Shown here one piece after another: positions 1 through 6,382 of a DNA stretch of 15,133 nt. Source of the stretch: Propionibacteriaceae bacterium (lineage in GTDB: Bacteria; Actinomycetota; Actinomycetes; Propionibacteriales; Propionibacteriaceae). A model generated the notes under the pieces. It was not told the DNA's origin, did no database searches, and was given only the letters and a program-made list of their open reading frames with translations. The stretch covers positions 1 through 15,133 of the forward strand of contig JAUNUL010000029.1 in the NCBI GenBank assembly GCA_030538175.1. The letters are read 5' to 3'. A program made the translations under genes and the position numbers. Positions within the stretch are counted from its first letter, which is position 1, and each line of letters opens with the position of its first letter.

Positions 1-410
1 GGGTCGGGGTCACCGGCGTGGCCGGGGTCAGCGGCGGCAAGACCGGCGACAGCCCCCTCGAAGGTGAGCTCCGCTTCCTGGGCTCCTGTGATGATCTCCG
101 CCTCGACCCCGAGCAGCCGGGCCACCCCGGCGGTGAGCTCCGAGGCGTTCGCGACATCCCGCGCGGCGGAAGTGGCGATGAACCGCACCCGGTCGACGGC
201 CAACTCCGCGAGCAGGTCGGCGTACTCCCCCAGCGCGACGAACGTGCGCTCCAACGCGGCGGGTGCGAACCGGCCGCTCGTGTCGACCCCCTGGCCGAGC
301 CGCACCAGCCGAAGCTGACGAGTGAGCTCGACGATCGTCCCATCGGGTTGGCGCTCCAGAACCAGCAGTCGCAGCGAATTGGTGCCACAGTCGATGGCGG
401 CAACCCTCAC
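1..410 (-). CDS. ppx: Ppx/GppA family phosphatase, N-terminal part (runs off left edge)
   Basis: Exopolyphosphatase / guanosine pentaphosphate phosphohydrolase of the ASKHA fold, expected to remove terminal phosphate from polyphosphate or pppGpp in the cytoplasm. The translation starts MRVAAIDCGTNSLRLLV, the phosphate-1 loop of the family (D-x-G-T/S-N-S), and continues with LVRLGQGVDTSGRF, then FIATSAARDVANA, and ends in an ITGAQEAELTF segment typical of Ppx/GppA N-terminal domains. Only about 136 codons are present; the rest lies beyond position 1. The GTG start (410-408) overlaps the stop of the DUF501 gene by four bases (GTGA), implying translational coupling in the eno-ftsB-DUF501-ppx operon. 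Whether it is an exopolyphosphatase or a pentaphosphatase cannot be told from this fragment. Family assignment is firm; substrate is uncertain. Confidence 0.9.
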   Translation of the reverse strand, partial: MRVAAIDCGTNSLRLLVLERQPDGTIVELTRQLRLVRLGQGVDTSGRFAPAALERTFVALGEYADLLAELAVDRVRFIATSAARDVANASELTAGVARLLGVEAEIITGAQEAELTFEGAVAGLAAADPGHAGDPD

Positions 411-973
411 TCAGTGCGCCGATCGCTCCGGTCACTGTCGCCCGGGTCCCCGTCGCCGACGTTCCCGTCGCTGACGCCCCCATCGCTTAGGCAGGGACGG
501 GCCCAGAACTCACCGATGGCTTCGAGCGCCTCGTCGCCGAACGGGTTGACCCCCGGCCCGGCGGCCAGCGCGTGCCCGACGAGCACGTGCAAGCACTTCA
601 CCCGGGTGGGCATGCCGCCGGCGCTGATCCCCTCGACCTCCGGGACCTGGCCGAGGCTTCCCCGGTCGGCGAGATAGGACTCGTGGGCCTGCTGGTACGC
701 CGCCGCAAGCGCCTCGTCCTCGGCGAGCCGCTGGGTCATCTCTGCCATCACGCCCTGTGCCTCCAGCGTGGAGACTGCCGCAACCGCCCGGGGACAGGTG
801 AGATAGAACGTCGTCGGAAATGGTGTCCCGTCGGGCAGCCGCGGCTCGGTGGCGACCACGCCTGGTTTGCCGCAGGGGCACCGCCAGGCGATGCCTGCCA
901 CGCCGCGGGCCGGACGCATCAGTTGTTCGCCAAGCACAGCCTCGTCGGATTCGCTCATCGGCTCCAGGTTCAT
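407..973 (-). CDS. DUF501 family protein
   Basis: Conserved actinobacterial protein of unknown biochemical function, 188 residues with this start. Recognisable DUF501 blocks are GVAGIAWRCPCGKPGVV with two cysteines, PRLPDGTPFPTTFYLTCPRA, a helical stretch AEMTQRLAEDEALAAAYQQAHESYLADR, and GISAGGMPTRVKCLHVLVGHALAAGPGVNPFGDEAL. The CPC, TCP and KCLH cysteines could bind metal or form disulfides, but I know of no proof. The C-terminal 30 or so residues are Asp/Gly/Ser-rich and look disordered. The reading frame stays open upstream to 1366, but that part lies over the Thr/Pro tail of the preceding septum gene, so the start is placed at ATG 973, after a GAGGAG run only 3 bases away. A second ATG five codons on, preceded by GGAG, is an alternative. 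Its stop overlaps the ppx start. Confidence 0.88.
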   Translation of the reverse strand: MNLEPMSESDEAVLGEQLMRPARGVAGIAWRCPCGKPGVVATEPRLPDGTPFPTTFYLTCPRAVAAVSTLEAQGVMAEMTQRLAEDEALAAAYQQAHESYLADRGSLGQVPEVEGISAGGMPTRVKCLHVLVGHALAAGPGVNPFGDEALEAIGEFWARPCLSDGGVSDGNVGDGDPGDSDRSDRRTE

Positions 974-1027
974 GCTCTCCTCATTCGATCGTCCCGGGTT
1001 ACGTCCGGCCTCTGCTACCAGGCCACT

Positions 1028-1062
1028 GGGCCACGTTGACGTCCGGGCCCACGTTTGACGTC
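1028..1062. repeat. Imperfect tandem repeat with two GACGTC boxes
   Basis: Two adjacent near-identical units, GGGCCACGTTGACGTC (1028-1043) and GGGCCCACGTTTGACGTC (1045-1062), differ only by single-base insertions. Each ends in the palindrome GACGTC. They sit in the 95-bp gap between the ftsB stop and the DUF501 start. The repeat is seen directly; a role as protein-binding site or mRNA structure is not shown. Confidence 0.7.
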
Positions 1063-1068
1063 TGGGGT

Positions 1069-1842
1069 TCAGCGGGCGCCGGTCGGGGTCGGAGTCCGCG
1101 GGGTCTCGGTGGGCCGGGGCGTCCTGCTCGGCGTGGCGGTCTGGGTCCGCGGGGTTGCGGTGGCGGTGGCCCGACGGGGCGTCGGCGTGGCCGTCCGCTT
1201 CGGTGTCGGGGTGGCGGTCCGTTTCGGGGTGGGCGTCGGGCTGGGGGTCGGCGTACGCGTCCCATCGGTGATGGGCGGCGCCGGTTCGGGTGTCTCCGCC
1301 GGGGTCCCGGGCTCCGGCGGCCGCTCGTCGGTAGCCTGGATCGATCCCCACATCCGTTCCCACCACGACGACGGCACGGGGGCACCCGCATCGAAACCGG
1401 GCCGATCCAGCTGGTGGCCGATCGGCTGGCCATCCGCGCCGATCACGCGATATCCGGTCTCACCCGGAACCACCCAGCCCAGCCGGGCCCGAGCCTGAGC
1501 CCGGACAAAATCGGGGTCGTCCCAACGCGCGAGCTCTTCATTCAACGCGTCGATCTGCTGTTGGGACTCGGCGATGGAGGCTCGGTTGGCGGCGTTGGCC
1601 TGCTCAGTCTCATACCACGTCCGCAGGCTGGTGCCATAGGACATCAGCAACAGCAGCACCACGACGATGAGGGCCACGGCCCGCCGGGTGAACCGTCCCC
1701 GGGGCGCCTGCGGCTGGGTGGCCAGGCGCGGTTCTTCATCGGCGTCATTGACCAAGGACACCGGGCGGGAAACCGCCCGGTGTCGGGATCGGCGTCGTCC
1801 CGGACCGGAGTCCGGACGGCGGTTGCGGGGAGTGGTCGACAT
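1069..1842 (-). CDS. ftsB: FtsB/DivIC-type septum formation initiator with Thr/Pro-rich tail
   Basis: Bitopic cell-division protein expected to join FtsL and FtsQ at the septum. It has 257 residues. Residues 1-52 are a basic cytoplasmic tail, about 55-69 are one membrane segment (VALIVVVLLLLMSYG), and about 75-107 are a coiled coil (ETEQANAANRASIAESQQQIDALNEE would be its core). The segment RWDDPDFVRAQARARLGWVVPGE at 107-129 is the family signature. From about 178 to 257 there is a low-complexity Thr/Pro/Arg tail outside the membrane, including two exact TPTPKRTA repeats. Mycobacterial relatives also carry extra tails, but this one makes up nearly a third of the protein. The gene lies 126 bp downstream of eno, the usual actinobacterial order. 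The ATG at 1842 has only a weak GAAG upstream, but a TAGACT element lies 12 bases before it, so a short-leader transcript is possible. Function comes from family and synteny. Confidence 0.88.
   Translation of the reverse strand: MSTTPRNRRPDSGPGRRRSRHRAVSRPVSLVNDADEEPRLATQPQAPRGRFTRRAVALIVVVLLLLMSYGTSLRTWYETEQANAANRASIAESQQQIDALNEELARWDDPDFVRAQARARLGWVVPGETGYRVIGADGQPIGHQLDRPGFDAGAPVPSSWWERMWGSIQATDERPPEPGTPAETPEPAPPITDGTRTPTPSPTPTPKRTATPTPKRTATPTPRRATATATPRTQTATPSRTPRPTETPRTPTPTGAR
1189..1236 (-). repeat. Two 24-bp units encoding TPTPKRTA twice
   Basis: Units 1213-1236 and 1189-1212 (read on the minus strand) encode the same octapeptide. Five of the eight codons differ between units, all at synonymous third positions (ACG/ACC, CCC/CCG, ACC/ACA, AAA/AAG, ACC/ACG). 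A third, degenerate unit (TPTPRRAT) follows. This points to an old duplication kept at protein level. Confidence 0.75.
1757..1784. other. Perfect 12-bp hairpin inside the 5' coding part of ftsB
   Basis: Arms GACACCGGGCGG (1757-1768) and CCGCCCGGTGTC (1773-1784) pair perfectly around a 4-base loop (GAAA on plus, TTTC on minus). It covers about codons 20-29 of ftsB. In the ftsB mRNA it would be a very stable stem soon after the start codon. It has no T-run, so it is not a classical terminator. Confidence 0.7.
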
Positions 1843-1863
1843 CGCGCTTCAGTCTAGGCAGCG

Positions 1864-1908
1864 ATGGGCACGGATCGCGGGAACGCACGCCCCGCGATCC
1901 GTGCCCAT
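1864..1908 (-). terminator. Strong hairpin between eno and ftsB
   Basis: A perfect 18-bp stem has core arms GGGCACGGATCGCGGG (1866-1881) and CCCGCGATCCGTGCCC (1891-1906), extended by two A-T pairs, around a 9-base loop. It lies about 60 bases past the eno stop and 21 bases before the ftsB start. No U-tract follows on the minus strand, so it may act as a partial terminator, a 3' stabiliser for eno mRNA, or a processing site in an eno-ftsB transcript. The structure is certain; the role is inferred. Confidence 0.6.
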
Positions 1909-1968
1909 TCACCTGCTCAGGCCCACCGACCAGCGGTCAGCTGATCGAAGACCAATCGGGACCAGCGC

Positions 1969-3279
<1,311 letters not shown>

Positions 3280-3284
3280 TCAGG

Positions 3285-3302
3285 CCTCAAGGGCCCTCGA
3301 GG
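3285..3302. promoter_or_regulatory. 18-bp near-palindrome at the eno transcription start
   Basis: CCTCAAGGGCCCTCGAGG pairs with its own reverse complement at 16 of 18 positions, with one mismatched pair (3289/3298). It overlaps the transcription start predicted from the eno -10 box, so it is placed like a repressor operator; as RNA it would form a hairpin in the leader. Seen directly; function inferred. Confidence 0.4.
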
Positions 3303-3305
3303 ACC

Positions 3306-3334
3306 ACCCTAGTGCGCCCGACTGACAGTGTCCG
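3306..3334 (-). promoter_or_regulatory. Predicted eno promoter
   Basis: On the minus strand, CGGACA (3334-3329) and TAGGGT (3311-3306) are separated by exactly 17 bases. They fit an actinobacterial housekeeping promoter (GACA-type -35, TANNNT -10). The predicted start near 3299 gives a leader of about 50 bases to the GTG at 3249. Not experimentally supported. Confidence 0.5.
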
Positions 3335-3362
3335 GCCGACCTCAGATAGCACACCACCGGCC

Positions 3363-3410
3363 TGTGAGAATGGCCACAGCGCACCACGCCCGCCCGTGAC
3401 AAACGCCACA
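3363..3410. promoter_or_regulatory. Two tandem CRP/GlxR-like binding sites upstream of eno
   Basis: Site 1 (3363-3378) reads TGTGA-GAATGG-CCACA, one mismatch from the CRP/GlxR consensus TGTGA-N6-TCACA. Site 2 (3395-3410) reads CGTGA-CAAACG-CCACA, two mismatches, with the same spacing and orientation. Centres are 32 bp apart, about three helical turns. Site 1 is centred roughly 71 bp upstream of the predicted eno start, a normal position for CRP-type activation. The sequences are seen; binding is inferred. Confidence 0.5.
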
Positions 3411-3421
3411 GGGCAGCGGAA

Positions 3422-4051
3422 TCAGCCGCGCGCCTCAGCCTCGCGTACTCGATTTTCATAGCCCCGCAGCGCATCCCGCACGGCCTGCTCCGGGTCGATC
3501 CCGGCGGCCTGGGCGCGGGCCACCAGATCGAGCGCGCTCGATCCGACCTCCTCGGCGGTGATGGGCTGGCTGGGCAGGTCGTCGGCCTCGTTGAGTACGC
3601 CGGCTCCCCGCACCCGCGAGATGACCTTCGCCGCGCGGCTGAGCGACGACAGGGACTCAGGAACGCCGTCCAGCGCTGATCGACGACCCTTCGCCGCACG
3701 TTTCGCGGCCTCCCAGGTGGCGTTCACGTCATCGGGCACGGGCACATCGGTGAACACCCAGGGGTGGCGCTCGATCAGCTTGTCCGCGATGTCACGCGCG
3801 ACGTCTTCGAGATCGAACCGATCGGTCTCGGCCGCGATCGTCGCGTGGAAGACGACCTGCAACAGCAGATCACCGAGCTCTTCACGCAGATGGGCATCAT
3901 CGCCGGTCTCGATGGCGTCGACGACCTCGCAGGTCTCCTCGACGAGATAGCGGACCAGGGACCGATGGGTCTGCCGCGCGTCCCAGGGGCACTCGACCCG
4001 CAGCCGGGCCATCACCTCGACAAAGCGCGCCAGCTCAGGCAGCCCGGTCAC
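3422..4051 (-). CDS. mazG: MazG-type nucleoside triphosphate pyrophosphohydrolase
   Basis: Cytoplasmic all-alpha NTP pyrophosphatase thought to clear aberrant NTPs or dNTPs. It has 209 residues, shorter than the two-domain E. coli protein (about 263). It carries one clear MazG domain: MARLRVECPWDARQTHRSL at the start, then the metal-binding motif EETCE (residues 38-42) followed by EELGD (57-61), giving the EExxE...ExxD set, then VVFHA and IERHPWVF. The C-terminal part (about 125-209) is less conserved and may be a degenerate second domain. The GTG start at 4051 lies 11 bases after the lipoprotein stop without a strong ribosome-binding site, suggesting coupled translation from that gene. The location beside eno and the lipoprotein gene matches the conserved actinobacterial block. 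Confidence 0.95.
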   Translation of the reverse strand: MTGLPELARFVEVMARLRVECPWDARQTHRSLVRYLVEETCEVVDAIETGDDAHLREELGDLLLQVVFHATIAAETDRFDLEDVARDIADKLIERHPWVFTDVPVPDDVNATWEAAKRAAKGRRSALDGVPESLSSLSRAAKVISRVRGAGVLNEADDLPSQPITAEEVGSSALDLVARAQAAGIDPEQAVRDALRGYENRVREAEARG

Positions 4052-4062
4052 GTGGCGTCAGC

Positions 4063-4581
4063 TCATTCGGGCTGGCCCGCACGCTTGGACAGCGACGGGT
4101 TGCGCAGCGTCTCGAACGGCTCCAACCCGGTCAGCCCATAGCGGGGGTTGACCTTGACCGGCACGGTGGCGAACGCAGCCTGGGTCTCAGCGGTGCCGAT
4201 GTGCTGGCTCAGCACCTTTTCCTCGGCCTCGGCAACGAACAGGGACATCAGGTGCTCGTTCTGCGTCACCTCGGCGGGCAACTCCTCGGCAGCCACCCTG
4301 GCCTCGGCCTGCTGGCGGATGTTCGTGATGCCGTGTTTCGCGGCGATCTGCTCGGCGGCGAGACCGCGCATGCGCAGGCTGAGGGCCCAGGACTGCCAGG
4401 GAGTGCCGGGCTGGGCGCGGAGCTCGGCCGGGAGGTTGTCGGTGATCTCGGTGACCTCGGCGACGGTGATCCGCTCGGTGCCAACGGTGGCGGCGGTCGA
4501 GGGGCGGGAGCAGGCCGACATCGTGCCGATGAGCGCCAACGCTCCGACGCCCGCAACGATTCGCGTGCTGAACCGGGTCAT
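4063..4581 (-). CDS. Lipoprotein with SurA_N-like chaperone domain
   Basis: Predicted membrane-anchored lipoprotein of 172 residues. The N terminus MTRFSTRIVAGVGALALIGTM is a lipoprotein signal, with a lipobox-like MSAC and lipidation at Cys24. The mature part begins with a short beta-type segment (AATVGTERITVAEVTEI) and then helices, as in SurA N-terminal chaperone domains. There is no parvulin peptidyl-prolyl isomerase domain. The ending, VPVKVNPRYGLTGLEPF, resembles the tail of SurA_N lipoproteins found near mfd and mazG in other actinobacteria (from memory). The start is chosen at ATG 4581, preceded by AAGGACGAGG; the frame runs open further up to 4740, but without signal-peptide features. 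A role in folding secreted proteins is inferred. It is the first gene of the minus-strand cluster, divergent from ndh. Confidence 0.8.
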   Translation of the reverse strand: MTRFSTRIVAGVGALALIGTMSACSRPSTAATVGTERITVAEVTEITDNLPAELRAQPGTPWQSWALSLRMRGLAAEQIAAKHGITNIRQQAEARVAAEELPAEVTQNEHLMSLFVAEAEEKVLSQHIGTAETQAAFATVPVKVNPRYGLTGLEPFETLRNPSLSKRAGQPE

Positions 4582-4636
4582 GTGTCCGTCCTCGTCCTTC
4601 GTCGCGGCAGGCGAAAAATCTGTGTTTCCGGGGGCG

Positions 4637-4642
4637 ATCCTA
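4637..4642 (-). promoter_or_regulatory. Possible -10 box of the lipoprotein-mazG transcript
   Basis: TAGGAT on the minus strand (4642-4637), a TANNNT element 55 bases before the lipoprotein ATG. No convincing -35 box is seen 16-18 bases upstream, so this is tentative. Confidence 0.3.
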
Positions 4643-4681
4643 GCTGAATCTTCCGGAGGGTGGACGCCCGCCAGCGCGGCA

Positions 4682-4709
4682 TAGACCGCGGCGCAAGCGT
4701 GCAGATAAT
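4682..4709 (+). promoter_or_regulatory. Predicted ndh promoter
   Basis: TAGACC (4682-4687) and GATAAT (4704-4709) are separated by 16 bases, the best -35/-10 pair in the 180-bp divergent region. The start would fall near 4716, giving a leader of about 45 bases. TTCACAA at 4736-4742 within that leader resembles one half of a Rex operator; the other half is poor. Confidence 0.45.
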
Positions 4710-4761
4710 GTGCCTGACCAGAGCTATTGCCGGCGTTCACAAGTCAAAGGAGCCGTGGAAC

Positions 4762-6204
4762 ATGGCGCAGCGACACAGAGTTGTCATTATCGGCGGGGGC
4801 TTCGGTGGGATCAACGCCGCAAAGGCACTCGCCAAGGCGAACGTTGACATCACCATCGTCGACCGCACCAACCACCACCTGTTCCAGCCGCTGCTCTATC
4901 AGGTCGCTGCCGGCATTCTCCCCGAGGGTTTGATCGCTCCGGCCATCCGCCGGGTCGTGGGTGGTCAGCGCAACTGTCAGGTGGCGCTCGCCGAGGTCCG
5001 CGAGATCGATGTCGAGAACAAGGTCGTGATCGCCCGCGAGCCGGACACCGGCGAGTTGCGGTTGCCATTCGACACCCTGATCCTTGCCGCGGGTGCGACG
5101 CACTCCTATTTCGGGAACGAGGAGAAGTTCGCGCAGTACGCCCCGGGCATGAAGACGATCGAGGATGCGCGCTATCTGCGCGACGGAATCCTCGCCAAAT
5201 ATGAGATGGCCGAACTCGAGACCGATCCGGCTGAGAAGAAGCGGTGGCTGACCTTCGCGATCATCGGCGCAGGCCCGACCGGCGTCGAGCTTGCGGGCCA
5301 GATCGCGGAGCTCGCCCATGTCGTGCTGCCGCAGGACTATCGCCACGTCGACACCAAGGCGACCCGGATCCTGCTGCTCGAGGGTGCGCCGTCGGTGTTG
5401 CCGCCGTTCGACAAGAAGCTGCAGAAGTGGACGCACAACAAGCTCACCAAGATGGGCGTGGAGATCCGCACGAACACCTTGGCCGTCGACATGGATCGGG
5501 TGTCGATCACCGTCAAGGGGCCCGATGGCAAGGAAGAGGTCATCCCCTGCCGGACCAGGATCTGGGCCGCTGGCGTCCAGGGTTCTCCCCTGGCCCGGGA
5601 TCTGGCTGACAAGCTCGGCATCGAGGTCGACCGCGCCGGACGCATCCCGGTCGGACCGGACTGTTCGGTGGCGGGCCGTGACGATATCTATGCCGTGGGC
5701 GATGTCATGTCTCTGGACAAGCTGCCGGGCGTGGCTCAGGTCGCCATGCAGCAGGGCAAATATGTCGGGCAGTTGCTGGCCGCCCGGCTGTCCGGCCAGC
5801 CGAAGCCGCCGCCGTTCAAATATTTCGACAAGGGCTCGATGGCCACGATCGGCTACAAGGCCGCAGTCGCTGAATCGTTCGGCATGAAGCTCACCGGTCT
5901 GCCCGCCTTCGGCGCATGGGCCTTCATCCACATCATGTATCTGGTGGGCTGGGGCAACCGGGTGGGCGCGATGTATACGTGGGCCCGCGCCCAGGTGTTC
6001 TCCAACAACCGCGGCCACCGGATCATCACGTTTGACGGCGCGGACGACGTGGCGCACCGTGGCGTCGGCGGGCCCGTCGACAAGCAGGAGCTCGGGGTCA
6101 ACGTCCCGCTGGGCACGACGACCACGCTCGATGGCCACACCCAGCTCGATGGCCCTCCATTCGCGGCGGATGAAACCAAGGCGATCGAGGACCAGGAAGC
6201 CTGA
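4762..6204 (+). CDS. ndh: Type II NADH:quinone oxidoreductase (NDH-2)
   Basis: Non-proton-pumping flavoenzyme passing electrons from NADH to menaquinone at the inner face of the membrane; 480 residues. The FAD site is VVIIGGGFGG (7-16) with an acidic Asp34 ending the second strand, then the family block HHLFQPLLYQVAAG. The NAD site is IIGAGPTGVELAG (167-179). A second FAD contact is IYAVGDV (309-315), followed by QVAMQQGKYVG. The C-terminal membrane-binding region AFGAWAFIHIMYLVGWGNRVGAMYTWARA is typical of actinobacterial NDH-2. A further acidic tail of about 55 residues looks poorly conserved. Start ATG 4762 has AAAGGAG nine bases upstream; longer in-frame extensions to 4660 lack support. 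Transcribed alone from a divergent promoter and closed by a strong hairpin. Confidence 0.95.
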   Translation: MAQRHRVVIIGGGFGGINAAKALAKANVDITIVDRTNHHLFQPLLYQVAAGILPEGLIAPAIRRVVGGQRNCQVALAEVREIDVENKVVIAREPDTGELRLPFDTLILAAGATHSYFGNEEKFAQYAPGMKTIEDARYLRDGILAKYEMAELETDPAEKKRWLTFAIIGAGPTGVELAGQIAELAHVVLPQDYRHVDTKATRILLLEGAPSVLPPFDKKLQKWTHNKLTKMGVEIRTNTLAVDMDRVSITVKGPDGKEEVIPCRTRIWAAGVQGSPLARDLADKLGIEVDRAGRIPVGPDCSVAGRDDIYAVGDVMSLDKLPGVAQVAMQQGKYVGQLLAARLSGQPKPPPFKYFDKGSMATIGYKAAVAESFGMKLTGLPAFGAWAFIHIMYLVGWGNRVGAMYTWARAQVFSNNRGHRIITFDGADDVAHRGVGGPVDKQELGVNVPLGTTTTLDGHTQLDGPPFAADETKAIEDQEA

Positions 6205-6234
6205 CGAACCTGTCCCAACCCTGTTTGACCACGC

Positions 6235-6268
6235 CCTCGGCCCCGATCCCACCGGATCGGGGCCGAGG
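6235..6268 (+). terminator. Terminator hairpin after ndh
   Basis: Arms CCTCGGCCCCGATCC (6235-6249) and GGATCGGGGCCGAGG (6254-6268) form a perfect 15-bp GC-rich stem with a 4-base loop, 30 bases after the ndh stop. No T-run follows (only ATT nearby), as is common in high-GC actinobacteria. Confidence 0.75.
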
Positions 6269-6314
6269 CAATTCCAGGGCGTTTCCCGAAGAACCGGGAT
6301 TGCTGGGGAATGTT

Positions 6315-6376
6315 TGGCAACCGTCAACCCCGCTGACTGCCAGGAGGTAATTTTTCCTCATCTGAGCGCAAGGAGG
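6315..6376 (+). promoter_or_regulatory. Structured leader and double Shine-Dalgarno ahead of the MFS gene
   Basis: A bulged hairpin is formed by TGGCA (6315-6319) with TGCCA (6338-6342) and GTCA (6323-6326) with TGAC (6334-6337). AGGAGG follows at 6342-6347, but no start codon is near it. The true ribosome-binding site is AAGGAGG (6370-6376), six bases before the ATG. CCTC at 6356-6359 can pair with either purine run. Confidence 0.4.
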
Positions 6377-6382
6377 CGCCCC

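Noticed and set aside
1189..1236. Short repeats considered as a CRISPR or other array
   Set aside because: Units are contiguous, without spacers, in frame in ftsB, and vary only at synonymous positions.
974..1366. Upstream extension of the DUF501 frame
   Set aside because: It lies across the ftsB 3' end and encodes His/Asp/Arg-rich low-complexity sequence generated by the Thr/Pro repeats in another frame.
4744..6327. 527-codon open frame on the minus strand opposite ndh
   Set aside because: Antisense shadow of a gene with intact FAD and NAD motifs.
6032..6382. N-terminal extension of the MFS frame into ndh
   Set aside because: It overlaps ndh and its terminator; the strong AAGGAGG and first membrane segment fix the start at 6383.
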